From a virus, in the IMG/VR virus record IMGVR_UViG_3300042892_002114, positions 1 through 64,000 of that record: a stretch of 64,000 bases of DNA; one strand, given 5' to 3'. This document shows positions 43,101 through 51,147 of this stretch, piece after piece. The notes below the pieces were generated by a model. The model saw nothing but the letters and a program-made list of their open reading frames with translations, was not told the DNA's origin and searched no databases. Each line of letters starts with the position of its first letter. Position 1 is the stretch's first letter. Both the position numbers and the translations under genes were made by a program.

Positions 43101-43348
43101 AAACTCTTTAGAAGGTCGCTCATGAGTTGAACACATTCGGGCGAAAGGTCAACTTTGCTGTGTGTGAGGTCTCCCGCTATAACAACCAATGTGTTTACTG
43201 GTGTCTTTTTAACCTCTTCATACACCTTCCCAAACACTTCACGATATTCTTCATGGCGTTTGGTCAAACGAATATGAATGTCCGCCATATGAACAATATA
43301 ATCCACTCTGGTTAGATTGGTGTTTAGTTTCTCAAATGTATCTATCAT
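40145..43348 (-). CDS. 47-46: Fused gp47-gp46 (Mre11-Rad50 / SbcD-SbcC) recombination nuclease
   Basis: T4 makes gp47 (nuclease) and gp46 (ATPase) from separate genes; here one 1067-residue frame holds both. Residues 15-330 are a calcineurin-like phosphoesterase: MADIHIRL (Asp23, His25), VVIAGDLTHSK (Asp60), VIAGNHDCL (94-97), LGDIHLAQ. Residues 392-1067 are Rad50-like: FSYGENNVIDF, then Walker A GLFANNASGKSSLMDAL (423-437), long coiled coils with a zinc hook C-E-Y-C at 742-745, the signature LCSGMEKFVSALALR, and Walker B FLVVDEGVSALD. The complex resects DNA ends for recombination-dependent replication. No stop or frameshift is seen at the junction near residues 370-390. Confidence 0.93.
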   Translation of the reverse strand: MIDTFEKLNTNLTRVDYIVHMADIHIRLTKRHEEYREVFGKVYEEVKKTPVNTLVVIAGDLTHSKVDLSPECVQLMSDLLKSLSDLRPTIVIAGNHDCLLTNTTRLDSLTPIVENLAHDNLYYLKESKLYSFANILINNMSIFTDHTSFIKMKDVTKKIKTEFDTKIALFHGGVFDAKTDVGYTVTNKSIMNDMFDGHDMALLGDIHLAQNLQMCDPVSEKPIIRYAGSVIQQNHGEALLGHGICLWDIKNRAYKHVEIPNDYGYFTIDIDDGKLMTDISTMPKKPKLRVRCKETIATELKKVVNEIKKTHEISDIIYMRVDGDDASKVVSVQAAANLSQIGNVDYQNKLISEALKAKYPDIMDDGTLESVHKINKDLNADLSKDDTSRNIRWKPIKFEFSNMFSYGENNVIDFTKLEDVYGLFANNASGKSSLMDALCFTAFDKSARAFKATHVMNSQKMSFHGKFTFEINDIQYIIERKGIRDKKGNVKVDVNFYKMEKDEKISLNSEARRSTNEIIRDYIGDYDDFVLTSLALQGNQGSFVEMGQTERKDLLCQFIGLNVFDKLVAKGNDKLKELTGAIKSFNKENNQVKIESNKNDLGLAESKLIDLTGQRDQYSSKKNELDNKIVEQQAKIIKLENVPTNVFALKKERETLETKNSQSVDAISVIDTNTESKKKEYVDASNKLSAFPDDLKEKSDKHASFVRQKTRLEQELEKFKLVVKEKLKKIEHLSNHKYDPNCEYCCDNAFVKDAISAKDSLESDKTDARELFDAISTIKTQIIEVEPFVAQYEQSVLLKETINTLTAFISKKELEKSNLNNLISKNSNRIVDIDNLVELYEKSKEIVESNKLVESSVYDLKNDVATITSKLKNIEREYVDAYSRKVSLTDQIKNIEEQIKKVEEYENELAAYQYYLTSIGKDGVPYKIISDAIPRIEQEVNNILSQMVEFSMSIETDGKNVNVYIKYDDKKWPLELCSGMEKFVSALALRVSLINISNLPRSNFLVVDEGVSALDASNFPMLHSLFNYLKPHFDFIIIISHIDAMRDMVDKQLEIRKIDGFSHINHV

Positions 43349-44280
43349 AAAGTTTTTAGTTCGGCTATAAGCTTTGGCTCGTCAAATGTGGTTTCTTTCA
43401 CCCGAAAGAACTTACATTTTAGGCACTCTTCTATTTGTTGTTGTCTTATTGTATCTTTTTCTTTTAGCGTTCCATCCACATTATAATGATGCGGTTCGTC
43501 CCACTCAATCACTATATTGCGGGTTGGTTCGTAATAGTCAATCCAATATCCAAGTTTTGCGAGGAAATGTTCTCCGCCATTCATTGCGTGCTTTCCATCC
43601 CACCCAAGTGCGGAGTTTATATTATCAAATACTTTACACGCGGATTTATTATATGATGGGACTATTTGATGGCCATTGTATTTGTCTTCCGCTATTTCTT
43701 TTATTCTTTTCAACCGAAGCTTTGTTTTGCCTTCTTCCGATATTATTGGACCGGGAATATTTTTTAGTTTTCTTGTTTCGCTTATTTTCTTTCGAGTTTC
43801 TAATGTATGATTTTTTCCATACATTCCGTTATTCTCTCCCGCGTTGATTTCTTTTAGCCGTTCTATGGTTGCCAATGAGTGTTTTTTTCCCAGCATTGGA
43901 TGTGTATATTTTTTATGTCTTTTTACAAGACCGGCGCTGACATTTTTTCTCTGCGCTTCGGTCATTTTTACTCCACCTCTGTATGGAGGTTTATATCCAG
44001 CATCCATTCTTTTTTTGGCATGACAAGAACCGCATAAAGATTTTCTCTTTTTTCCGATTTGGTATCCACGCTTTGACTCGTATATCAACATCTTATTACA
44101 CTTTGGGCAGTGTCTTATTCTTTTCTTTTGATCCCCAATAACGACCCATTCGGTTTTCACAGATAAGTGCTCTATGACGACTATAGTATAGTTTTGCTCG
44201 CTTCCGATTGTCTTCTCGGATTGACTCTGCGGTTCTTGTTTTTTTTCTTCCCATGATGATGTTGTGTTTGTATTGTTCAT
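43345..44280 (-). CDS. NUMOD3-containing homing-type endonuclease
   Basis: The 311-residue protein has a four-Cys zinc motif (CPKCNKMLI near residue 60, SLCGSCHAKKR near 83). NUMOD3-like helices follow (KHSLATIERLKEINAGENNG, then HTLETRKKISETRKLKN). A C-terminal nuclease-like domain includes GGEHFLAKLGYWIDYYEP, NIVIEWDEPHHYN and CKFFRVKETTF, a Vsr/PD-(D/E)XK-type order (Glu, Asp, then E-W-D). It lies between primase and the gp47-gp46 gene, overlapping the latter's ATG by 4 bases. It is probably a mobile nuclease gene inserted in the replication operon. Confidence 0.78.
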   Translation of the reverse strand: MNNTNTTSSWEEKKQEPQSQSEKTIGSEQNYTIVVIEHLSVKTEWVVIGDQKKRIRHCPKCNKMLIYESKRGYQIGKKRKSLCGSCHAKKRMDAGYKPPYRGGVKMTEAQRKNVSAGLVKRHKKYTHPMLGKKHSLATIERLKEINAGENNGMYGKNHTLETRKKISETRKLKNIPGPIISEEGKTKLRLKRIKEIAEDKYNGHQIVPSYNKSACKVFDNINSALGWDGKHAMNGGEHFLAKLGYWIDYYEPTRNIVIEWDEPHHYNVDGTLKEKDTIRQQQIEECLKCKFFRVKETTFDEPKLIAELKTL

Positions 44281-44343
44281 ATAAACATAAATATATGTTG
44301 TTAGAACAAAAAGTGTTAGAACATACTTATTATATTATTATTA

Positions 44344-45315
44344 TTATTCCAATCTTAGCATTGTTAGTGCTCTAAAGTCAAGCACATCTGTTTTTCTAAT
44401 CTGTTCCATTGTTTCAACAAATCCCAATGTGTTTGGGTCTTTGCCTTGCAGTCGAACCAACTTGGCTATTTTACCAATAGAGTTTATATATTCTGCGATG
44501 CGAATTGCATTATTCAATGCATCATCATCCAACACAATATTCACTTCTGGACATTTGCTTTGTATAATAGATGTCTTGAGTTTTTGACTCATACTTTTTC
44601 CAAAAAGTGGAATTGCATTTCTTTTTAGCGAGATTGCATCCAAAGCACCCTCACATAAATAAATTGGAAAATCAAAATCAACAAGGTTCTCAAATCCTAC
44701 AATATTTTTACTAAACTCGCTGTTCTTGTATTTGTAGCCATCATCATAATAACTGCGGCAACTATAAAAGTTTAAGTTATTGTTTTTATCATATGACGGA
44801 AATACAAGACGATTGGCAAATGGACCTGTTGCACAATATCCAATATTGTATTTTATAATATCACAGAATGATAGTTTGCGTTTTTTTGCATAGTTTAATG
44901 CAATACGATATTCTATACTATCATCATTTTCAGCTAAACTTTTAAACTCATCTGGTAAACATAATATTTCACCACAATCTTCATATACTTTATTTGAAGT
45001 TAGTGAAGCAATCTTTTTATCAAACTCTGATAAACTATTTTTAGAAACATGTGCTCCTACAAGAGATTCCAACTTGTTGAACTGTTCTTGCGTGGCTTGT
45101 GCAAGTTTCAACAACCAATATAATCCTCTGCCTTTTATATTACATGTCCAACAATGCCAAGCATTTGGAGCATCAAGACACACTTCCAATTTTCGCTTGC
45201 GATGATGACATTTTGGACAATGATATTGTAAATTATTTCCTTTACGCAGTCGTCCTGTGTCTTTTAGAACATTATTTACTAAAATTGTGAGTTCTGATGT
45301 TTTTAGCGACGACAT
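44344..45315 (-). CDS. 61: DNA primase, gp61/DnaG-like
   Basis: The 323-residue protein has the primase zinc-binding domain (YHCPKCHH with Cys33/Cys36, then WHCWTCNIKG with Cys55/Cys58). A TOPRIM-type catalytic part follows: FANRLVFPSYDKNNNLNFYS, IYLCEGALDAISL with the conserved Glu, and VNIVLDDDALNNA with the Asp cluster. Size is close to T4 gp61 (342). It makes RNA primers for lagging-strand synthesis with the replicative helicase, which lies outside this window. It stands with resolvase and gp47-gp46 in a replication and recombination block. Confidence 0.9.
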   Translation of the reverse strand: MSSLKTSELTILVNNVLKDTGRLRKGNNLQYHCPKCHHRKRKLEVCLDAPNAWHCWTCNIKGRGLYWLLKLAQATQEQFNKLESLVGAHVSKNSLSEFDKKIASLTSNKVYEDCGEILCLPDEFKSLAENDDSIEYRIALNYAKKRKLSFCDIIKYNIGYCATGPFANRLVFPSYDKNNNLNFYSCRSYYDDGYKYKNSEFSKNIVGFENLVDFDFPIYLCEGALDAISLKRNAIPLFGKSMSQKLKTSIIQSKCPEVNIVLDDDALNNAIRIAEYINSIGKIAKLVRLQGKDPNTLGFVETMEQIRKTDVLDFRALTMLRLE

Positions 45316-45365
45316 TTACACCGTCACTATACACAAAAGTGTTATATGGTCAAACTATAAAATCA

Positions 45366-45656
45366 TTAGTATTGCTTATCGCCCTTTTCACTCTCATCTA
45401 CAATCATAACAATATCATTCATATAATCGCGCAAATCACGAAGCGCCTCTGTTGGGTCTTCTCTATTTTCATATGCAGAGATCATTGTGCGTTTTGCAAT
45501 TTTTCTACATAATATGCTATTTTGTTTAAGACGATGTATTTCGTGTATCAATGCCTGTATAAGTTCTTTTTCATCTTTAACAAGTCTTGACTTTATTGGA
45601 AAGTCTGGTCCATTATTAAATGCTTGCCTTGCTATTGATGCTGGAGAATGGTTCAT
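45366..45656 (-). CDS. Small hypothetical protein in the replication block
   Basis: The 96 residues are mostly helical and charged (DEKELIQALIHEIHRLKQNS, then DPTEALRDLRDYMNDIVMIV). I recognise no family. It lies between the resolvase and primase genes on the same strand, with gaps of 29 and 50 bases. A box of the TATTTATA kind stands only 4 bases before its ATG, and no ribosome site is visible. It may be a small replication or regulatory protein; that rests on context only. Confidence 0.55.
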   Translation of the reverse strand: MNHSPASIARQAFNNGPDFPIKSRLVKDEKELIQALIHEIHRLKQNSILCRKIAKRTMISAYENREDPTEALRDLRDYMNDIVMIVDESEKGDKQY

Positions 45657-45660
45657 ATGT

Positions 45661-45668
45661 TATAAATA
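45661..45668 (-). promoter_or_regulatory. TATTTATA box, 4 bases before the ATG at 45656
   Basis: The coding strand reads GTTATATTTATAACATATG. The symmetric GTTATA...TATAAC around it could form a small stem directly before the start codon. Confidence 0.4.
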
Positions 45669-45685
45669 TAACACCAAGACAGAAA

Positions 45686-46177
45686 TCAACCCGCTAAACT
45701 TAATACTATAGCATCTCTAACATCTTCCATTCTTTTTTCTTCATTGCCCTTTTTATTAAGAATAGTCCAAGGCTTCATGTCATATAACTTCTCAACTTGC
45801 TCTTTTACAAACACTTTTGACTTTATTCCTTTGGCACGCGCCATGCCAAATGCTTTCTTTCGTGCTGTTTGAGCATGTATGCTATCTACTTTCAATTTAT
45901 AATGGTTTTCTAGTATATAACCAACAACTGCCTTGTTTTTAACAAGTTTGATTATAACTTGCTGCGAAGTGCCTCCACCAGCAAATCCAAACAAGCTTTC
46001 TTCAATCATTATTTTCTCAAAAGTTTGATCTTTTAAAGCAGTTATAATAAGTTCTGCTTTAGCAGCATACTCAATCGCATCTGAAATATCAACAAACCCA
46101 GCACCAAGAATAATCTTATCTTCTGCTACAGCCCAACCACAAGTTGTGGTGGATAAATCTAATCCCAATACTTTCAT
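45686..46177 (-). CDS. RuvC-like Holliday-junction resolvase
   Basis: The 163-residue protein shows the RuvC/RNase H fold residues in order: VLGLDLSTTTCGWAV (Asp7), KIMIEESLFGF (Glu59/Glu60), VDSIHAQTARKKAFG, and EDVRDAIVLSLAG, whose Asp residues complete the metal site. It would cut branched DNA before packaging, a job done in T4 by the unrelated gp49. AAAAGG lies 6 bases before the ATG. It sits at the head of the replication block, just after tail genes. Confidence 0.85.
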   Translation of the reverse strand: MKVLGLDLSTTTCGWAVAEDKIILGAGFVDISDAIEYAAKAELIITALKDQTFEKIMIEESLFGFAGGGTSQQVIIKLVKNKAVVGYILENHYKLKVDSIHAQTARKKAFGMARAKGIKSKVFVKEQVEKLYDMKPWTILNKKGNEEKRMEDVRDAIVLSLAG

Positions 46178-46200
46178 ATAACCTTTTTATAAAAATTATA

Positions 46201-46530
46201 TTACAAACGACCAGATGGTGCGTACTTTGTGGTATTAATACCTTTGGTATCAATGTAATTCAATCCCGCGTCTGTAAATTGGGTGATTTGAATTGGTTGC
46301 TTGATCTTAAAGTTTGCTTGTGCAAAATCGTTTCCGGCTGCGCCAATTGGAGTTCCGTTGATTGCATTGGTTGCGGTGTTATCCAAGCCCACATCTTTGG
46401 CACTGCCGCCACCAACGTTGGCAAGATCTTGATATCTTTTATAAATACCTTCAAGACCGCCATCGGTCAATGAATGTCTGTCAATTGGTGCTTTTGGATC
46501 TGGTCTTGGACTTGTTGAACCTGGGTGCAT
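46201..46530 (-). CDS. Small hypothetical tail-region protein
   Basis: The 109-residue product begins MHPGSTSPRPDPKAPIDRHS and is rich in Gly, Asn and Thr with little predicted order. No transmembrane helix or catalytic motif is seen. It follows the FG-GAP/dockerin tail gene by 36 bases and has the best ribosome site in the window (CAGGAGAAAC, 9 bases before the ATG), so strong expression is likely. A minor structural protein is the simplest guess; no family is recognised. Confidence 0.5.
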   Translation of the reverse strand: MHPGSTSPRPDPKAPIDRHSLTDGGLEGIYKRYQDLANVGGGSAKDVGLDNTATNAINGTPIGAAGNDFAQANFKIKQPIQITQFTDAGLNYIDTKGINTTKYAPSGRL

Positions 46531-46553
46531 ATATAGTTTCTCCTGTTGTTTAT

Positions 46554-46561
46554 TATAAATA
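46554..46561 (-). promoter_or_regulatory. TATTTATA box before the 109-residue gene
   Basis: The coding strand reads ATTATATTTATAATAAACAACAGGAG. Here the box lies 23 bases before the ATG, upstream of a clear Shine-Dalgarno site, the arrangement expected if the box belongs to a promoter. Confidence 0.45.
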
Positions 46562-46566
46562 TAATG

Positions 46567-49500
46567 TTATGTATCAAAACGGACAATAATATTGACTGGC
46601 CAATCAATTAAATTTTTTATAGGACGGCCAAGTTTGCCAACTGCCACAAGTTGATTGTCTTGATATAATCCAATCGTAGTAACACATGGTGACAAGAATG
46701 AACCAGTTGCGTCATATGATGAACTATATTGATAACCAATAAATTCTGGATTTACTCTGAATGGATTGTTGCCGCAATATGGATTTAGATAATCTTCTAT
46801 ATCTTTGACATATCTACGAGTTGAATCTGATGTGAGATATTGTGCCAAAGTACTTGGATTTAATCTCTTCAACACATATAGTGCCAATATATAACCATCA
46901 TTCATGTTGATTTTTCCATCACCATCAATATCCAATAAACCAGTATCATATAAATTATTTGTTATAAACATATATGCAGTGTTGTTGAATGCTGACAAAT
47001 ATGAATATTTGATGCTGGATGCCGTATCATCTTCTTGTTGTAACACATCTTCGGATTCTGTTTGAAGAATATCATTTGCCCACCAACTAAAATCGGTGTT
47101 TGTGTCTTGTTCCAAAACAATGCCATTATCATCCAACACATAATCTGCATAAAACTTCTTGAGTTTCAAGTATCTCATGATAAGATCTACATCTTTATAA
47201 TCAAACACACCATCTTGATTTACATCAAATGTAAGAGGGTTTGGCTGCAATGAAGTTGGGTTGGTACTATAATTAAATTCACCCGGTCTTATTGACACAA
47301 GATATTCATGTTCATATATTGTATGAGCACCTTGATAATCCAAAGTAAATCCGCGAGAACCAGTTCCTGTCATCACATCATGATACATTGAAGATGTATT
47401 GGTGATGGCCAAATGTCCATTCTTATAAAACACATTGCCAATCTTTGGATCAACTTCATATTTGTTCATGTCATACACAAACACAGAACCAGAATATGAT
47501 GATGAAAATGAACCAGATTGATTTATTGGGTCCAACGCATCATTGCAAACGGAACCAACCACCAAATTCTGCCAGTCTCCACCCGCCATTATGCTTCCGG
47601 ACCATGCACAGAATGAATATGTAAAAGGCGATACACTCTGTGTGACAAAGTGGTTGGTGTTGCCATTACTTCCGCTGTACCAGATATCCATGTAATAATC
47701 TCCGTAGTAAAGAACGGAATCTACGGTGTATGAATAAGAACGAATGGAAGGAGCTAAATTTACGATTGGTGCTCCGACGCACATAAAATCGGATGCGATA
47801 GAAACAGAATATCCGTAGATATTGTATGGATGATTTTCTTCTTTGTTTCTTCTCAATTCACCGGCTCTATACCAGTTGTCATTTGTAAAATCAAAATTAT
47901 ACAATGTCACTCTACCCAACACAGAATCTAAAGAAGCAGAAGATTCATATGCATAATTTTCCAATATATAAGAACCGCTAGAATATACCACAGTTCTACC
48001 CAAAGTATCTGGTAATGAAGTAACTGCGGCTGTTGTACCGTCAATAGATACGGCATGTCCAAAATTATTATTGGTCAGATATTCTCTGTTTCCAAATGTT
48101 TTTGTCAGAAGGTCATATTGCCACGCCAAACATGCTTCATCATATCTATATGTGTATAAATATGCCGCGCCCAAAATCATAGCATTTCCTGTATATCCAT
48201 AGTATGGCTTAAAACCTTTATCGGCTTTGCACCCGATAATCAAGTTTTTTCCGCTTATATCCACGCTGTAACCAAACATGTCGGACACAATTGTATCGGA
48301 CGCATCGACGGAATATTCCGGAGCATCAATATTCAAATCACCATAACCCGAAGTTGCGGTGAATAGTTGATTTTGGCTCCAAGATGCAGTTGGGCATGCG
48401 GATAGAGATGCTGAGTGATAAGAACATGTGAACACAGCCGCGTAGCCTTTACCGGGTTTGTTTGTTCCTACAACCAATCGGTTTGAATCTAAAGATACAC
48501 ACCATCCAAAGTTGTCACCGACAGACTGATTGCTTGGAGTGATTGTAGTTTCATACACCCACGAATAGTTTCCGGAAACAAATGTTGGTGTATAACTTTG
48601 TGACGCAATATATGAACCGGTTTGCAGTTCTTTGCAAAAATCTTCTTGTGTAACAACCTGCATCCACACGGAACCGGTGTTGATACTTTGACATGGATAT
48701 TCAGCATCCATGTATCTTTTCTTTCTGTACAAATATACTGCACCCTTACTGCCGCTAACACCTGTAGCACCAACCGCTAATATATCATTGTCTATTGCAA
48801 CCGACGCGCCAAATCTGTCTCCGTTGCTTTTTCCTTTTAGAATATTAATTATTCCCCAATTATCTTCGCCACCCTTGTATCTGTCATAAACACACACAAA
48901 ACCTGGATACATACTTGAAGAACATACTGAACCCGTTGGAGAACCAACCGCCAAAAAATTATCTCGCACACACACAGATGTTCCAAAAGAATCTTTAAAA
49001 TATGACGATGTGTCTGTCAAACTTTGAGTAAATGGAAAATGAATCTTTGCAATTGGACGATGATGACCCCGAGTTTCATCATACTTGAATAACGCGGCAT
49101 GACCAATGCGAGCATCGGATAAACTATAAGCATCCATAGATGAACCAACCGCAACATATTTGGACCAACAACTCACAGATTCACCAAAGTGTTCATTTTC
49201 GGGAAAAAATAAATCCTGATGACTTCCTGTGTTTAATACCCACTCAGATCCACTTGATACTGGTGGAACATATGTTACTTGAAGCCCCATCGCCATATAT
49301 TGTTTGGCATTAATATAATTAACATATTGCGTGGAACCATTACTAAATGTTACATAAAATAAACCACTACCCGTGTCCCATTGTGAAATTGATACGTGAG
49401 TGTCTCTTATTGCTTGTATCTCTGCCGTTGATGGAAAGTGCGAACCGGTTGCATACAAGTTGGTGTAACCATCGTCATGAATTTTTAGAGTCTGGTGAAT

Positions 49501-49947
49501 ATCAGAATCATCCACAAGTTTAACCGTATTTGGTATAACTTTTTCACCATATACATTATGTTTCAATGTGGCAGTGATGATGCGATCATGAATTTCACGA
49601 ACTTCTTCTTTTCCAGTTTTTGGATCTTGTGTATATTCTTCAACACCAAACAACTTGATTGGTTCGCCGACATTCTTATAAAACATAGCATCGGTCATAC
49701 TATGTATATTTCTGGCATATTTACCAGAAGAATTTATTGGCTCATTGGTTGATACATAGTATATGCTACCAGACGGATAAAATGGAGTTGAAAGTTTAAG
49801 ACCTTCATTCACTTCCATTCTTCCATTATAATAAGTGCTATCACCATATGTGTTTACGCTCGCAGAATCAATGCTTTGTAATGTCCAATGCTTGAACGTG
49901 CTAAATGGTCTTACTGTGATGTCTCCCGCAGTGAACTGCTTAATCAT
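46567..49947 (-). CDS. Tail protein with integrin-like FG-GAP propeller and a dockerin pair
   Basis: The first 60 residues (MIKQFTAGDITVRPFSTFKH) and last 40 (CVTTIGLYQDNQLVAVGKLG, ending in IIVRFDT) match the ends of the neighbouring 382-residue protein, so the two are paralogues. Inserted here are seven FG-GAP-type blades from about residue 240 to 830. Each begins FGxSV and continues to (L/V)AVG, e.g. FGASVAIDNDILAVGATGVS. This fits a seven-bladed propeller as in integrin alpha chains. Residues 906-930 and 1006-1029 (FDVNQDGVFDYKDVDLIMRY; DIDGDGKINMNDGYILALY) are calcium-binding dockerin type I repeats. No phage cohesin partner is seen. A host-surface or polysaccharide-complex binding role is inferred. 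Confidence 0.8.
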   Translation of the reverse strand: MIKQFTAGDITVRPFSTFKHWTLQSIDSASVNTYGDSTYYNGRMEVNEGLKLSTPFYPSGSIYYVSTNEPINSSGKYARNIHSMTDAMFYKNVGEPIKLFGVEEYTQDPKTGKEEVREIHDRIITATLKHNVYGEKVIPNTVKLVDDSDIHQTLKIHDDGYTNLYATGSHFPSTAEIQAIRDTHVSISQWDTGSGLFYVTFSNGSTQYVNYINAKQYMAMGLQVTYVPPVSSGSEWVLNTGSHQDLFFPENEHFGESVSCWSKYVAVGSSMDAYSLSDARIGHAALFKYDETRGHHRPIAKIHFPFTQSLTDTSSYFKDSFGTSVCVRDNFLAVGSPTGSVCSSSMYPGFVCVYDRYKGGEDNWGIINILKGKSNGDRFGASVAIDNDILAVGATGVSGSKGAVYLYRKKRYMDAEYPCQSINTGSVWMQVVTQEDFCKELQTGSYIASQSYTPTFVSGNYSWVYETTITPSNQSVGDNFGWCVSLDSNRLVVGTNKPGKGYAAVFTCSYHSASLSACPTASWSQNQLFTATSGYGDLNIDAPEYSVDASDTIVSDMFGYSVDISGKNLIIGCKADKGFKPYYGYTGNAMILGAAYLYTYRYDEACLAWQYDLLTKTFGNREYLTNNNFGHAVSIDGTTAAVTSLPDTLGRTVVYSSGSYILENYAYESSASLDSVLGRVTLYNFDFTNDNWYRAGELRRNKEENHPYNIYGYSVSIASDFMCVGAPIVNLAPSIRSYSYTVDSVLYYGDYYMDIWYSGSNGNTNHFVTQSVSPFTYSFCAWSGSIMAGGDWQNLVVGSVCNDALDPINQSGSFSSSYSGSVFVYDMNKYEVDPKIGNVFYKNGHLAITNTSSMYHDVMTGTGSRGFTLDYQGAHTIYEHEYLVSIRPGEFNYSTNPTSLQPNPLTFDVNQDGVFDYKDVDLIMRYLKLKKFYADYVLDDNGIVLEQDTNTDFSWWANDILQTESEDVLQQEDDTASSIKYSYLSAFNNTAYMFITNNLYDTGLLDIDGDGKINMNDGYILALYVLKRLNPSTLAQYLTSDSTRRYVKDIEDYLNPYCGNNPFRVNPEFIGYQYSSSYDATGSFLSPCVTTIGLYQDNQLVAVGKLGRPIKNLIDWPVNIIVRFDT

Positions 49948-49988
49948 ATAGACATAAATATTTGTCTACACTGGGATTTACCCGTTAC

Positions 49989-51137
49989 TCAAACATCAAT
50001 TTTTATTTTTATCAAGCACTCGTTGGTAAAGTCTTTTAACAACGGCTGACTCAACTTGGCAACTGCAACAAGGTCGTTGTTGTCATTATATAAACCAACT
50101 GTGGTGATATATACCTTTGGATTGGTATAAAAATCGCTAAATCTTAGCTTACCAATGTCTTGAGAATTGCTCGGATTATCGTTATCGGATATTACAAATG
50201 TTGGATTGTTGCTGTAGTTGTATTCTTGGTTCTTTACTCGAACAAAGAAGTGACGAGCAGGAACATATTCAGTTACTCTGGCTTTCATACCACTAAATAC
50301 CGCACCGTTCTTTATAGAACTAAACAACAAATTGCTCATGCGAGCAAATTGTGATCCCCATTCGTTTGCAGTATTCCAGTACAAAGAGTATCCATCAACT
50401 TTACCAATCAATTCATGTACCTTCTTGGCATTTAGAATAATAATACCCAAGTCTGGATACATCAAACCAATTGCTTGATAATTTCTTGTAGAAAGAGAAC
50501 CGGAAGCCAATGTTCCTTGTAGCAGGTTGTATCTCTTACCACCAGTTTGAACGCCGGTGTCTGGATTAATTCTAGAGTCATCAATTATTGTGATTATGGT
50601 TCCGAAACCACCCACACCGGAACCACTCAGTGTCATTTCAAATTGACCGGGATCTAATTTGTCTTTATACTTAGCATTTCTAAAAGAAATTGCGTAGATA
50701 TCATCCGCGTTTTCGTATGCATCAGAACCTGAAATAGAAGAAGATATAAACGTGAACTTGTCGTCACCGGGTGACAGCAACAAGTTTCTGTACTGATTAT
50801 ATATTGCCTTGGTTGGAAACAACAAACTTCCTTGCGAAGAATTTGTGTCGAAAGTAGAAGAACCGGACCCCGCATAATGACCATATGCAATGGAGAAATA
50901 AATATCGGAATTTGATGATCCGGTTGGAGCATCATACACATTGGTATAGTAAAGACCATTCAATGGTTCAAACAATGAAGAAGATTGTTGGGTTTGACGG
51001 CTACTGGTGTAAAATGATGAACCCACAGATACGGAACCACTTCCCCATATCGCTTCACCATCACTCCACAATCCGGTGGAAACTGGCTGAGTTCTTCCCG
51101 CCACTATGTCTGTCGAATCAAATTGTTTAAAAATCAT
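49989..51137 (-). CDS. Tail/baseplate structural protein, short paralogue of the FG-GAP protein
   Basis: The 382 residues begin MIFKQFDSTDIVAGRTQPVS, followed by a Ser/Gly-rich region, and end with VYITTVGLYNDNNDLVAVAK, LSQPLLKDFTNECLIKIKI. I recognise this terminal pattern from uncharacterised structural proteins of T4-like cyanophages, where Gln-Phe-x-x-x-Asp-Ile starts are frequent. The middle (DGYSLYWNTANEWGSQFARM, then NPTFVISDNDNPSN) is all-beta. It lies in the baseplate and tail block 10 bases after the 213-residue gene. It probably forms a peripheral baseplate or fibre-connecting part. Confidence 0.6.
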   Translation of the reverse strand: MIFKQFDSTDIVAGRTQPVSTGLWSDGEAIWGSGSVSVGSSFYTSSRQTQQSSSLFEPLNGLYYTNVYDAPTGSSNSDIYFSIAYGHYAGSGSSTFDTNSSQGSLLFPTKAIYNQYRNLLLSPGDDKFTFISSSISGSDAYENADDIYAISFRNAKYKDKLDPGQFEMTLSGSGVGGFGTIITIIDDSRINPDTGVQTGGKRYNLLQGTLASGSLSTRNYQAIGLMYPDLGIIILNAKKVHELIGKVDGYSLYWNTANEWGSQFARMSNLLFSSIKNGAVFSGMKARVTEYVPARHFFVRVKNQEYNYSNNPTFVISDNDNPSNSQDIGKLRFSDFYTNPKVYITTVGLYNDNNDLVAVAKLSQPLLKDFTNECLIKIKIDV

Positions 51138-51147
51138 TGTGGTAAAA

